A DNA stretch of 64,000 nucleotides from Talinum fruticosum (GCA_021018815.1 JAITYX010000012.1:1674001-1738000); one strand, 5' to 3'. Counted from the first letter of the stretch, positions 34,184-48,059 are shown. Notes: a model not told the origin generated them from the sequence alone. Numbers and translations are program-made.

Positions 34184-34355
34184 CACTACTACAAGAACCA
34201 ATTTTAATGACGTGTCTTCAACGACAGCTTAAAAGGACAAAGTGTCATAAAAATTAATTTTTTTTTGATCTTGTCAAAAAAATGAAATGGTGGCATTTTC
34301 GTAAAAAATGCAGCTTTTAATGTATATATGATGACGGTTCAACATAAAAACTATC

Positions 34356-35836
34356 TCGAAGGTTTCCTCTTGGAGAGTCTTAGTCACTTTAGAGGGGGTG
34401 AATCGGGTGATCCGGAAATTTTAACAAACTTGGAAGATTAAAGCTTTAAAGCAATAAATAAGACTGTCTCGATCTAAATTGGACTCGTAAAAGTATGAGC
34501 TCGCATTTACGTGGAAACCCTCCCGGGCCGTAAAACAACGGCCAGTGCTAGTCCAAGCACTAAGTCAAACCCACTATTTTGAATCCGGAAAATATAGCAG
34601 ATTGACTTAACCGAATTGCTCCCTTAGACAATTCCTTATAGAGTTTTCCTAGACTCGAAGTTCCCTTATCTAATCTAGTACTTCTTAACCGAGGTAACCT
34701 TTATACCTAGGGACAACCGAGATGAGTTAACCCTTACAGCTCGGTCAAGGGACTTTACTCGGAAAGTAAGAGATAGTATTTAACTTATTACAAGACTTTA
34801 CAACTCGGAAAGTATAAATTCCAAGTCGGGAGTTGTAAGTAGAAGATTAAGTATGAATACAAAGACTTTCGCTTAAGTAATGTGTATTGATAATAATTCC
34901 AACAATCTTCAAGTCTTGAGAGGTGGCTTTTATAGATGACCAAGCAGATTAGCCGTTGTGACTACCTTCATAACGAAGTCCTTTGTGACCGTTGTAACGG
35001 TTCTTCTAAGTCGCTCATAAAAGATATGTTGAGATGTGAACGATGTTCAATGGCTCTTGACTCCTTAGGATGTCCTAATCCACTGGTGGTATCTGAAAAG
35101 TATGGTGGAATCCACCGTTGAGCTTAGCGTTGAAGATTTTAAGTTTTGGAAATAGACAACCCTAACATAGTGTCCGGGCCTAGTTCGAAGTAGAAAAGCC
35201 TTGTCTCGCTGGTGATTGACAGATTGAAGCCGGTTACTTTTGTAATTCAAAAATAGGATAACCTCATTTAGATAACCTACAAAAGTAAACAAATTTTGGT
35301 TCTCAAAGTATAAAATACTTTGGTCCAGGATTAGACACGGATAATAATTTAATTAGGATAATTAAGTGCATAATTATCTCGAGACCTAGAAGAGTGGAAT
35401 TTTCTAAGTCTAATATTCATTATACTCAAATTCCATATGAGTCGGTCTTAAGAAAGATTAAGTTATAAAGAGAATAAGAGAATATGAGTACTTCATCTAG
35501 ACAAATACATTTTAAACAAACATGCTGACTTAGAAAGTTGAATTAACGCCGTAATTCACTTTATCTCGGAATATGAAGTCAAAACTTAGATTAAAAGTGT
35601 TAAAGAGATTGTTTGAACATGCGATAAAACTAAGTGGTGTCCGAGTGACTCGAAGCATAAATGTGAGTTGATAAACATGGATGTGATTTCGACTCAGTCG
35701 TGAATCGAATGAAAACATATGCAATAGTTTCTATAACACTCGGAATGACTTGTAATCAAAACCTAAGAGGGATGAGGTCTGTACCTAAGTCCTTGACAAG
35801 TACTCGAGTGATAGGAGTTCGTAGTTTGAGTCTTCA
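34356..35836 (-). repeat. Solo copia LTR inside CACTA-A
   Basis: About 1480 bp, from TCGAAGGTTTCCTC (TGAAGG with an inserted C) to GAGTCTTCA. The flanking 5-mers CTATC (34351-34355) and CTGTC (35837-35841) match except for one base. CACTA-A subterminal repeats lie on both sides, which shows that it landed within the CACTA end. No internal region. Confidence 0.82.
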
Positions 35837-36691
35837 CTGTCATCTAAAGGTTGTATCGAACCTTAGACCACGATTCTTTTATCGAACCGTCGTCATAGAT
35901 ATCTATGATGACAGTTCAAGAAAAGAACCGTAGTCTAAGAACTTTAGATGACTGTTCTTGGTAGTGAAACGTAGTCTAAAGTTCTACACAAAAACTCTCA
36001 GCCAACTCCTAGCCTCACTTTTTTCACTCTCAATCCCACTCTCTCTCTCTTCGCTTGCTCCTCTCTCCGCAGCTTGCTGGTGGTTTCCGATTGTTTCCAT
36101 TGCCTTCATACTCATTCTCTCTGCAGTTTCTAGTCATGGTTGCACTCCCCTCCCCCACTCATTCTCTCCGCGTTTGCGGTTGTGACTACACCACTCTCTT
36201 GCCGACTAACTTTCGCCAACCTCACTCTCTCAATGTGGCTGCACCTCTCTCGTCAACTTCTCTTTTTGGGCACCACCAGGTTTGTCTATTTCTATTCATC
36301 TTTAGCATTTTTCCATGAATTCCATTACGGGTTTTAAATTTTGTTATTGTTTGCCTTGTCATTTTCGGCATTTTCATGAAATTGAAAAGTGGAGATAGTG
36401 CTTCCAATTTCATATCTAAACTCGAAAGTGTAATTTAGGAGTCTTATATTTCACGATGTTATATTTGAGGAATGTGAATGGATATAATATGAAAATAAGA
36501 GAAGAGAAGAGAAGAGAAGGGGGAAAATGGCCAAAATTGAGGAATCGAGGTTCTAGGCAGCCAAGCACGGGCCGTGCCGGACTACACGGTCAGCCCGTGT
36601 TGGTCGCTGCCCGCCCAACTTCGATGTTTCCGTTCGAAAATTTTTGTACATGTTTATTTATCAAGAGTTGTACAATTGCTTGTAGTATAAA

Positions 36692-39130
36692 ATGGATTTT
36701 TCCAAAAGTACAAAACAATCGAGGGGAGGAACTATGATGAACAAGGAGAAGTTGTTCCGGAGTAGAGACGATCCAACTCTCCTTACAGGGGTCGATTTTG
36801 ATAGGCATAGAAATGTTGTAGGTGATCATAAAGCTCCCCTTATGATTTATGTTGGTGTGGCAACCTCGCTCACATGTGAACATCAACTAAATAAATGGGT
36901 CGACATCCCCGATTCCATTAAGGACATGTTTTGGAATGATATTAAGGTAAATGGACTACATCTCAACTTAAGTATTACAACTTATATTATAAATGGTTAA
37001 TATATATGTATTAATGAATATTGTTCATGTGTTTCAGCGAGCGTTCAACTTGAACGTTAATGAATCTAAGATCTCGTCCATGAAACACAAGACCCTCATG
37101 TCGATTGCAAAAAGGTTTAGAGATTTCAAATATCGCATTGCCGCTATATGGGTCTATAAAACAAGGTAGATAAAGCAAACGGGTAGACCTTGGGAGGTCT
37201 AGAATTGTCTCACCGAGGAGGATCGTAGATTGTTTGAATCACATGTCACCTCTCCGGAATACATGGCAATTTCATTACTTTGATACCCTTTTTTGATACT
37301 ACATCATCAAATGATTGTATAAAACATTCATGGGTAGCTCTAAGGAGAAAATAGAGGGTTTGAATAGTATGCAACTTCATTCAATATTTATAGACAATCT
37401 CATATAAAAATAGTGTGATGTTTTTCTATAAATGTAAGTGGTGAGATCTACTTGAGAAAGGCGGATCTAGAAGATAATAAGAGGGGAGTTGTCTTATGCA
37501 TCGATATTTTCGTTGTCTAATTGATATAAAAAGAAAGAAATTGTCGATGATATATACAACTATTTTCGATGTAAGTCTTATGCACCGATATTTTTGTTGT
37601 CTTAATTACTTGCGCAGGCGATAGGTGAGGCCAACCGGAAGAGGATTAAGAGCAATGCGTACCCTCATGTGATGCCCCGTGGGGATACACGATGTTGGAG
37701 GAGAAGTTGTACAAGCAAAAGCTTGAACAACTTCAAACCACATTCGGTAAAGGTTCCAACATAGATACTTCGCAGCTCGTTGTTGATAGGGACGAGCTGT
37801 GGGTCGAAGGAAGAAAGAAGAAAGATGGAACCTTCATTAGGGCCGATGTAGAAGCTGCTGCACAGCAACTCGTGAGTTTCTTTTACTATTTCCTTTATTT
37901 ATTTTGAGAACTTATCGGTTGTAAAATTTATGAATTAATTAAATGATAATATTTTTTTCTTCTTACAAGAGTCTTTGTCATAGACATCGACTTGAGAAGT
38001 CGCCGATGCCACTGGGAAGATGGACAAGCTAGCCTTGGCCCTAGAAAGAGGTGAGCATCCTAGTCGTGTTTGAGCCGTCGTTAGGTGGGTAGGGATAGTT
38101 GAGCACTTTGGTGCTAGGAAAAGCGCCCGTCACTTCTAGCCAACCATATATGAAAGCCGAAATGGCCCAAAGAAGGTCCTAAATGGAGTCCCAACAGTCC
38201 ATAATTGAGTTCCAGACCCAAATGTCCAAAATGGCTGCGAAGGTGGCAGAGATGGAGGCTTGGATAAGTTCGTACTTCATCACTAACATGGGTATGCCAT
38301 TTTCACCCTATACACCGGCCACCCGTCGACCAATTCGAAGTTCTAACGAAGGTAATTCAAATTTTGCAATCTAATTATATTTACATGCATGTTTATATTT
38401 TAACTAATAAATGTATAATCTTGTTGAATAATCACTTATAGTGGATATTTTTGTTGTTTCGGATGAGTGGCATTATTTACATGTATGTTTATAATTTTTA
38501 CTAATTGGTGTATAATCTCGTTGAATGAATGGTATATATTCTCGTAGTTGTTGCGTAACTCCAGCATGTGGCCATTGAGTAATTACTTATTTAGTATGTT
38601 TTTATTGTTTCGGATGAGTGTCGTTATTTACATGCATGTTTATATTTTGACTAATTGGTATATTGTAATTGTTGAATGAATGGTGCATATTCCGTGGTTC
38701 TTGCGTAACTCCGGTGTGTGGCCGTTGAGTAATTACTTATTTAGTATGTTTCGTTGTTTCGGATGAGGGCCGCTACCCCGAGAAAATGTTTAGTTTTAAG
38801 GTTTTAAGGGAAACTCTCTCCATTTTTTAAATAAGATTTTTAGGTTATTTAACTTCTATGTCAAAGGTTATCCCATGATTTTAGTTGTTATACTTATTCT
38901 TATGTAGCCGGCAAAGTGCAAGCTAGCTTTGCATCACCCTCCCTTAGAGCATGTTGTGGCATTGGGTGTTGTTTTCCCATGGAGGTCGGATGTTGTCATT
39001 CACGGGACACCCCTTGCAGCTGATGAGGTGAGGGTGAGTGTGAAAAGAAGTCATGCACGGGAAAGGCGAGTATGAGTTGCCGAGCTGCGGACCGGACTTC
39101 GACACTCGTTGACGACATAGTCAACGCTTT
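36692..39130 (+). pseudogene. Ptta/En-Spm TNPA-like transposase gene of CACTA-A
   Basis: Multi-exon remnant of the plant transposase family Ptta/En-Spm (PF03004 type). Exon 1 runs 36692-36946 (MDFSKSTKQSRGG... NKWVDIPDSIKDMFWNDIK), with GT at 36947 and a TTTCAG acceptor before 37038. Exon 2 (MKHKTLMSIAKRFRDFKYRI, then stops, then LTEEDRRLFESHVTSPEYMA) is 37038-37270. Exon 3, 37618-37871, carries NRKRIKSNAYPHVMPR and YKQKLEQLQTTFGKGSNID with one base missing near 37682. A later part (38183-38370) reads SIIEFQTQMSKMAAKVAEME, and 38920-39060 reads LEHVVALGVVFPWRSDVVIH and DEVRVSVKRS. Premature stops and frame breaks make it a pseudogene. A close partial copy is at 50591-51140. Confidence 0.8.
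38346..38762 (+). repeat. About 150-bp tandem repeat, 2.7 copies
   Basis: TTTCGGATGAG recurs at 38458, 38608 and 38758. Between them TTATTTACATGCATGTTTATA, CTAATTGGT, GTTGAATGAATGG and GTGTGGCCGTTGAGTAATTAC words repeat in order. It lies in an intron-like stretch of the CACTA-A gene. Confidence 0.8.
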
Positions 39131-40368
39131 TCTTCGTTGGCTCGAGTGTTTGGTCATCCTCTCTACGGTAATTCATTTTTATTCAAAAATATTAGACTTA
39201 GTTGTTATAAATATTACATATATATATTTCTAATTTTTGTATTGATTATTCATCGGGATATCTGGGACAGATCCGAGAGTGGGATGAAGGGCTCTAGTGG
39301 CACGAGCAAACATTCGAGTTGCGCCCATTCGTCGTCTAAAGAAGTCTCCTCTCAAATCCATTAAGGAGCCTCGCATGAATTGGTGTGCTACTCTAGAAAG
39401 TTATGTGAAGACTCGTCACCAAAGGAACTATTCATCCGTAGCGCGCTAGGTCACGCGTTCAACGTGAAGGGGATATATCGCTCTATGTCTTCCCGCACGA
39501 CATACTACAATTATTGTGGATGGAGGATATCGGCATATTAGCTATTATGCTTGGCATAAGGGTTCTAACGATGAATAAATTGGTCGTTAAAAGTACATTT
39601 TATCGTCGTTAAAAGTTATTAACGACCAAAAACTTTTGCTCGTCAGTCGTCGTTAGTGGTTCCCTCGTTAATACTTTTAACGATGACTTTAAAATTTTTG
39701 TCGTCACTTAGAATAACGATGAAACAAGATGTCGTCGTAATTAGTTGATTGAATAACGATGAATTACATATCATTAACGACAAAATTTTTCGTCGTAGAT
39801 TTAAAAGAACCATAAATACAAAAATTAAAATCATGATCATTGACAACCAATTTGGTTCATCGTTATTTCTTTAACGATTAACATTTTCATCGTTAATAAT
39901 ATTTTGGATAACCTAAATACATAATTTTGCCAATTATCTTTAAAATAATCTAATAAACTATTGATCACTAATATATAGGGTAACAAAAAACTCGAATTGA
40001 TATGTATTAATTCCTTTGAATACCACTGGTTTGCGAATACACAATATAAAACATAACCTAATACCAAAAGCATCCTAAAACACATAATCTAAAAACAATC
40101 GAGGAAACTAGAAGTTCTCATAGTGATTGATATCCGAGTACAAGCAATATTAACGAAAAAACTAAAAAAAATGAAGTCCTCCAAATAATTTAGAAAGTAT
40201 AAATCTTCATCAACTACTCATAAAAGGTAAGGAAGTGTTGGAACTTGAATGAGCAGTCCACATCCGCAAAAAATAGAGAATTATTATAACTTTCACAAAA
40301 TTGCAAAAGTATTCAACTTCTTATCAAACAAACATATGTAACTCAAACAAACCAACATACCAGGTGCC

Positions 40369-43300
40369 GTAAATGATGGTCTATCGGACCACGGCATACA
40401 AGACTTCTTCCCCGATCCGGTGGAATTAATCATCTTCCTGCAATATGTTAAAAGCAAATAAAATTAAATCATTTCCCAAAATAAACATGTCAATACAAGA
40501 TTTACAAGCAAATGATCGCTGCAAATAGTCGCTCATCTGCATGACTGGCTGCAAAGCCAGCAGTAGCTATCTCGTCTGCTGGCTGCAATAGCCTTCTGTC
40601 GGCTGCAGCAGCCACTAGCAGCCGCCTGCTGCAGATAAGTATTCTCCCATGCAGTATTAGTTAGAGTTCACTTGTATGGAATCTATGGATTCTATGTAGT
40701 ATTTGCCTGAGAGGAAAAAATCCACGTGCTCAACCAACCAAGCGGAATCAAGAATTTAGGAAGGGAAAACAGATCGAGAAAACTAAAACGAATTTACTCT
40801 AGCTAGAACTTGAAATTTCGTGTCACAATGGCCTGGTAAACACCTAGTACAGTAAAATCCTTATTTTCTCAATTCCCAACAGCAGACCTCCTAAAGGTCA
40901 CATCCCAAGAAGTCCTATGAAAAAGCTTGCACTGGAAAACTTCAAAAGGTACGATTAGAAGAACATAAAAAAGAAGAGTAAATGAACTGTCATGAGTAGA
41001 TGTCCAAATACGAGATCGTACGTGCCATTGGGAAAACAATGACCATGATAGATGCTCCCAAAGCCATAATTGCTAATACAGCTTCCATTGACGATAAATT
41101 TGCAGACATCAGTATAGCTGCCAGGACCAATGCCGCAGTCACACCCACCAAAATTGGACTGGAGGTTATTCTTCCCACTCGCTAGAATGATACCACGATA
41201 TCTTGAGATTCACTTCAATGGAGCACTTATTTCCATTAAAACATAATCATTTCACCCATGAGATGCTTAAATACGCTGCCATAACTTAAGGTTACTAAAA
41301 GTTAGTTTCTAGCCTTTTGTATTTACCACATATAATTTCCATTTGCCAATAGTGTGTGAATCTATGATACTTGAATTCCTCATTTGACCTCAAGAAGAGT
41401 ACACAACACTCGAACAAGGAGAAAGGCACTAAGCCCTTTATTTTAGGCTACAAAAAGCAAGATTTCAGGAAACAACAAAGTCCCATATCTAGACATGCAC
41501 CCGTGAAAGACACTTGTAACCAATTCCAACAAATATATCCCCAAATGATGTGTTTCTTATGTGTAGCCTTAATAAGATTAGTCACCAGATGCACACATGT
41601 GATTCCCTTTGTTCACCCATATAAGGAGCAATAGTGATAACTTCCCTTTCTTTGTATTGCATAAAACTCACATGCCTTTCTCCTTATAAGATACAATAGA
41701 CAGAACCTACATGCAGTATTCTCCATTTATGAATCAAAAAATAGAGGAAAATAAATTTCAAGACCACCGAGCAGAGACCACAAAAGCCACAAGTATTTCA
41801 TTACCGATATAGAAAAAGGTTGGCAAAAAAGATCATCTACTTAAATATATCCCAATAAGTATAGATAAGTTTCTTTTAAATTTCATTTTAAACGGGTATG
41901 ACCAAGATGAATTTCTTTGGGAAAGCAAAGGAACAACTACTCATAATTGAAATTTGTAAAAGTCGGACATGAAAATGTACAACAAACGTGAAACAGAAAT
42001 ATATACCCTTTAAAATTAGCCTCTACTAGAAAAGGAGAGATATTCAACTGTTACTACCAAAAGTTACATAGGGAATATCTTACCTAGCAAAGCCAAGGTC
42101 ACCTATTTTCAGCATTGGAGTCACCCCTTACCGGACAACGGGTTCGAAAGTTCAAAGCATGTTATTTCAGCAACATACTTTAGGGTTCAAAAAATAAAAA
42201 TCATGCATAAACAATCGACCACTAAATGTAATATTACATAAACCAAAGACATCCAAGTATATTACTTCTCCAGCATAGATAATAGCAATTGATAGTTACG
42301 AGTGAGTTCTGGTAATGTTCAATATGTAGTCTTAAGATTGCACAATGCAGATAACACACTTGGGGTTTCAAATCTCTATGAATGATTTTCTAATTGTGAT
42401 TCTTTCTATGTTCACTGCTATTTGACTTGAATTTCCAACTCTATCTCCATTTCCATTAAAATGCATATTAAGAGCATGGAAATTTTGCAATACTATTGAC
42501 CTCCACTTATGAAGTAAAATGGTATTATCTTGCATTTATAGCATAGCATAAAATCGGATAAGCTTCCTAACAAAACTAAGGTTACAACAATGAAACCGAG
42601 TGCTCGCTAAGTAAAAAGGTCAAGTAACTATAATACTAGGCTTCAGTTCTTACAAAAAAATGACTAGTTCTAAGTAAATTACGCAAGACTTCAGTTGAAA
42701 CAAAAACTACACAATAATACTAGACTTGAATTGTTATTATGCAAGACTTCGATTGTTACTCACTTGAAACAAGAATGATATCGTACACTCTGCCACCTTT
42801 TATGCGTATGCAGGCTTGTCAAGGTTTTTCATGCTAATAATCCCACTAATGATGGATCTTTACATTGAGTTCATCTCCCGAGAACATTCCGACAATGAGA
42901 ACACTCTTTGCAATCCAAGTGAACATCTCGTCCTAAACAAGGTGAATACTCATATTTCAAAAGTACATACTTTTCCTCTATGTTTTTGGGTTTCCATAAC
43001 CTACAATACAAGAACTACTACATGGTTTGAACTAGCAAGCAAGTCACCGATACAAAACTTCCAACATAGTATACTTTTCAAAATACGATACATCCGACAG
43101 ACAAATCCTATAATATATACTTTTTAGTTGTGTGTTTTTTTTTTTTTGTATTAGCTTATTCGATATTATCAGTTCTCTAAAGAACTTGTCCTTCACGAGA
43201 ATGAACACAAAATTGATAGTAACTATAGGTAATAGTGTAAACCTTGGTTAGATAAATAATATAAAACAAAAGGCACATACACAATTTCTTGTGCCTTTGA

Positions 43301-43400
43301 CATAAGACCAAGAATGTCGAAGAGTGCTTCTATAGTCCCGGAACCATACAGCCCATTCAATTTGGTCCTCAAGCAACGATGTGAAGTCACCATTTTTCAT
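40369..43400 (-). other. Possible captured gene fragments in CACTA-B
   Basis: Minus-strand segments look like exons of an unrecognised gene. 40369-40442 is flanked by an AG acceptor and a GT donor and reads MINSTGSGKKSC and WSDRPSFTAPG. 40990-41178 encodes 62 residues with two hydrophobic stretches (ILVGVTAALVLAAILMSANL; VLAIMALGASIMVIVFPMA), so it would be membrane-inserted. 43285-43390 reads LNGLYGSGTIEALFDILGLM then SKAQEIVYV. I cannot name a family or show that these belong to one gene. The rest of 40000-43860 is AT-rich with no recognisable coding. Confidence 0.35.
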
Positions 43401-43899
43401 AGCAAGATTTGAGCAATTATTGTTTAGTTAATTGGAACGTGAAAGGGAATTACAGTTGAAGAAGAAACCATTAGAAGGTTGCCAAGTAGAACAAGGGAGA
43501 AGGGTGGAACATACTCCAAAAAGTGCCATATGAGACTTGTGTAATGAGAATTTGTAATACACGAAATTTTAAAGAATAGCAGTTGAAAAGCATAGAAATA
43601 TTGAATATAATTCCCCGCAGCTAGGGGGTTGAGTGACTCGATTTTATTTGCAGCCAGGCTTATTACTTTAAAATTTCCTTGGGAAGCTACTCTCGAATAA
43701 ACTAAATCAAGGAAATTGCTTTTCCTTTTTCATCCGAACTAAACTGTTCGGTAATTAGGAATTGTCGTGGCCGGCGTATTAAATTAAGTAAGGATGTAGC
43801 AAAGCATAAGAGGACGGAAGGGAGGAGATATAGACTTGTCGTATATGGGTCGGTGATTATTTTCACTGAATTATGAAGAGATGATAAGGCTTATTTGGG

Positions 43900-44581
43900 G
43901 CCCAATAAGGATCAATAACCGACCCAATTAGGTTGTGGAAAGAAAAGAGAGGAAAGAAGGCTCGGGGAAAGAGGGGGCCAAGCGAAATAATGAAAGTAAA
44001 GCGAGAAACGAGCAAGGAGGCGGGAGAGAGGGAGAACCGAGCGAGAGAAGCAAAGAAAGGAAGGGAGAGGGAGAGCGCGAGAGACCGAGAGGAGGCCGGT
44101 GGCTCTGCCTGGCAGCCGGTGGGCGAAGGGAGAGCGAGGGGTCGGGAAGGCGGAAAAGACAAGAAACAGAGCGAAGCGAGTGGGGAAGAGGGACGACCGA
44201 GCGAGAGGAACCGAGAGGGAGAAAAGGCGATGGGTGCAAGGGTCAAGGAGACCGAGGGGTGGCCGGCGACCACCGCAGAACCGGAAAACAACGGCCGGCG
44301 ACCCAAGTAGGCGACGAGCGAGGGAAGAAAGCAAGAGACTGGGGCGAGCAAGGGGCGAAGCAGAGAAAGAGAGCGCGAGAAAGTCCGAGAGGCCGGGGAC
44401 GAGGAAAAGCAGCGGCAACAAGGGAGGCAGACCGGCGGTAAGCACGCGAGGGCCAAACCGAGAGGTAGCGAGAACCAAAACAGCGGGCTAGAGGCGGGGA
44501 AGCAAGAACCGAGAGGCGGAGCAAGAACCGGCACGAGAGGGACCGAAACCAAAAGACGAAGTAAGGAAGCCCGAAATCAAC
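43900..44581. other. GA-rich (CT-rich on the minus strand) tract
   Basis: Strong purine bias on the plus strand opens long frames on both strands (up to 229 residues). These read as low-complexity Arg/Glu/Gly-rich (plus) or Ser/Leu/Pro-rich (minus) text with no domain. It directly abuts the inner edge of the minus-strand gypsy LTR, so it may be that element's leader. A similar CT-rich tract occurs at 25020-25330. Confidence 0.6.
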
Positions 44582-46783
44582 CCCTAAAACCCGAGAATTC
44601 AGGTGGGTAGTCTTATACTCTAAACTATTAGTAATTTCAAACCCAAATAGATTTATTGTGAATGTTGAATGTGTACTCGTGAATACTCGAATTTGTTGTG
44701 AATTTCGAGTATCTATATTGCGAAACGAGACCTAGTCGTTGTGTAAGAGTGAAATAAGAGCTTAGAATGGATCTAAAGAATTGAGAGGGCTGAATCATGA
44801 AATGAAAGGAGTTACTTGGGTTAAATAGTAGAATTAAATTGGGAACTTCAAAGAGATTTAATAGTTACTTAAGGTTGAATTGGAACATGCTGATTCGAAG
44901 AGGTTAGATTACATAGGTCAAATGAGTAATATTGAAGTTTCGGTTAGCTATTAAGGATGAAGAGTTGGGACATTGATATGAATTATGAGTTAATTAAGTC
45001 TTAGAGATTCTTGAACCTGCGGTATTAAAGAGCTAATTACGAACATTGGGGAATGGTAGGTCGAAGTATAAAGAGAAGTATGAATTCGTATTGAGTGATA
45101 TGCAATTGGGATATGTAAGTGAGAAATGGGTGATAGTGGGATTAATTACGTTTGAAGTATATTTAAATCCTCGAGGTTGAATTGAGCGTGAAGATAAGCG
45201 AAGGTAACGGAAACCGAATAATGGAAAAGTGATTAAGAGTTACATAACTAAGGACGGACGAGTAAGAGTCAAGTAATGAGTTGGAGACATACAACGGGAA
45301 TTTGAGGCGGGGAATGGTAAGGTTAAGTTGAGGAATTGGAGTAAAGACAGGGAGTTGAGGAAAGTTGAGACGTGAGCAAACAAAGTGGATTCACGGGGTA
45401 GAGACATAAAGTGAGGAATGGAGGTGAAGAGAATGAATTGTGACGAATTGAACGTAACTTAAGTGATATGTACTTACGGTTATTGTGGCTCGGAAAGTGG
45501 AGATAATCGTATTCAATTGATGAATTGAGAAAGGCATAGTTGGAAAAGAGTTGGGAATGATTACTTGCATTGAATGGTGATTACTCGTGCTATGTGCTTA
45601 CTTTACGTGATGCTCAAAGTAGTTTTAAAAGGAGTTTTGTATTTTACGTGAAATGATCCTTGAATGCAATTTCCTATGAAATGTCTTCCAAACGTGATTC
45701 TATTCTAAAGAAGCAAGCTGATTTGAGAAAGTGAATTTATAAGGGTGACACGTGGTGTCATGCCTTCCTTGATACTACATCGATTGAGAAAGTTGTGAAG
45801 TGAATGTGATGAATGAGAATGTGCAAATTGTTTTGAATCGATTGGCTACGGATCGTTTAGCATACCGAAGGGTTCGAACTGGGAACACCCAGCTAGAGAC
45901 TTCGAGGGAAGGGTTCTAATAGGGGTCCTGCAGAGGCGGGATGCCCGCTCCGAGACTTCCTAGAAGAATGGTCCCGGGAGCCTTTTGTCGGGGTCGCACC
46001 TTGAATTAAAGAAGTGCTAGTTCGAGTCCTCGAAGGCCTGGAATGTTGATTCAACCCCAAAAGAATTGTTCATGAATGTGAAACTGTGTTTTTAAGTGAT
46101 TGAAGAGTCTTGATCTTTTCATTGCAAGAGATTTCAGTGAAAAGTATATAGATTTGTATTACGTTATTATGTTTTCGCAGATTTCATTATTATGAGTATT
46201 ATGTGTAAAGAATTTCCAATTTAAGGGTATAAGACTCCGGTGAGCCCGTGGTTTATTGCTCACCCCCACAAATTGCCCCGTTCCCTCCCGAGTGTTGCGG
46301 TACACTTCAGGAGCATGATTTACCCTTAGCATATTTTGGACTCTGCTAATTGCTCGTTTGATGCATGCCGAGCGATTCAAGTCAAGAATATGCATTTCTT
46401 ATACTTCTCGAGTATTGTACTTGTAATTTAGTGCATATAGTTGTACCAAATGTATATTGGACCCTTTAGATTGTTTTAAGTTTTATAGCATGATTGGTTG
46501 GACTCCGGCATGTGGCCGTTGAGTTGTATACTCCGAGCGGGTGGCTCGTTGAGTTATATTATGCTTTTCATGCAGGGTTTAAGGCTTTAAGCCTATGGGT
46601 TAGTCCATGTTACAAACGGAACTCTGCCGAAATTTTCATAGAATCTCATATTCTTTTGGGAAAACCACCGGTATTATCTTTAAGTTGGGTTTAGACAGCC
46701 AAACCAACACCGAGAAGAGCCTTGGGAGTTCCTTTAAGGAACTCCGGCGATGTAATACTCCCGGGGGTGTTTTGGGGTGTTAC
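44582..46783 (-). repeat. Gypsy-type LTR, minus copy of the 1667 LTR
   Basis: On the minus strand it starts GTAACACCCCAAAACACCCC (46783 downward) and aligns to the plus-strand LTR 1667-3560 over about 1.65 kb (45140-46783). It continues to an edge near 44582 that resembles the 25500-25545 end. The TG start and TTACA end are decayed and no target duplication is evident. About 2.2 kb, noncoding. With 1667-3576 it forms a long-range inverted repeat. Confidence 0.75.
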
Positions 46784-48059
46784 TGAGAATTCTATTTAAC
46801 TAGACAATGTCTCTCACAGTCTACTAGTTCTAAGTAAATTATATGTGCTGCTTCGTCAATCTCTCATCTTGAACACTGGATGAATTTTTGCTGCGAAGGA
46901 TAGGCAACGACGAGCAAAGTAAACACACAAGCAAAATTATCACTACTATTAATTGACTAATATATCTCTAACTCAACCTCTTTTTAATCATTAGTAATAT
47001 AAAAAATTAGATTAAAAAAATAAGACATTGAGATCATCACAACAAAAAGGAAACTGGACTCTAAACAAACCATCGGCTAGCTAAACGAAACACAAATGGC
47101 TAAACAACTCTTCCTCTGTCTCTCTCAATTATGTCAAGCTCACCAAATGACACAATTCGACATAAGCTGCCAAAATTCATAATACTAAGAAACAACAGTG
47201 ATAAGTTATTTCAAACCTCCAATTTCACCCAACAATAATCAAAATCGTGGACACACAATCGCACAAAACATAAAAGTATTAAAGATTACAAATCAAAGCA
47301 AACATCAACTACAAAATTAGGGGATAATTTTCAGAACATAAACCCTCATACCTGGATGCAATGCCGAGGAGTATCGGAACAAATCAAAGCAGAAACTTAG
47401 ATGAGCAAAGAGAAATAAGAGGCGAACAATTCGGGGCTGCAACAGTTGTTCGGGGTTGCAGCAGTTGGTCGGAGGCAGTGCCAAGGAGTGCAGTCCGGCG
47501 AGCTATTAGTAGTACAAGGTTGAACCCATAATTAAAATTCTATCAAAAATTCAATCAAGAAAACCAAGAATTTGATTCCATCCTCAACACAAACAAAAAA
47601 CCCATAACAAAATTCAACATAAACAAGAAAAAAATGTATTAAAAGGACTTGTCTAAATTCGAGATCCGGCAAGGGCGGGGCTTCCTCGGTCGGCGATTGA
47701 GCATCGGTGGCCGGTGTGAATGAGGAGGGCGGAGGGCGAGAGGGTAAGAGCGAGAAAGGGGTAGGTAAGAGCGAGTGAGGGGTGGGTTTTCCACTGGGAA
47801 CGAACTCCCGCTGGTAATTGAGTGTCGGAGAGAGAGCGAGCGACGACTACGGTTGAGGGTGGAAGGCGACGACCGGCGATGGCCGACGGTTGAGACTCAG
47901 CGTGAGTAGTGGAAACCGAACGAAGACTATAGAGTAGAGATGGAAGACGACTGAATGAGAATTAGAAGGGCTAATTTTGATTTTCCAACTTAAAATTTTA
48001 CCTTAGAAGGAAAATTTTTAATTTATTTTTTAAAAAATTTATTTTTAAAAAAGGAAATA
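46784..48059 (-). other. 5' leader side of CACTA-B
   Basis: Between the gypsy LTR and the terminal repeats. 47640-47950 is GC-richer with CCGGCG-type words and GAGAG runs, like the leader regions near the ends of other CACTA elements here (60290-60500). 46784-47640 is AT-rich with no recognisable coding. No transposase start could be assigned. Confidence 0.4.

Noticed and set aside
37681..37868. Separate small ORFs on both strands near 37.7-37.9 kb
   Set aside because: The plus-strand part is exon 3 of the TNPA-like pseudogene and the minus-strand ORF is its shadow.
43863..44552. Long overlapping open frames (up to 229 residues) on both strands
   Set aside because: The GA-rich composition removes stops in all frames; the products are low-complexity and the tract abuts an LTR edge.
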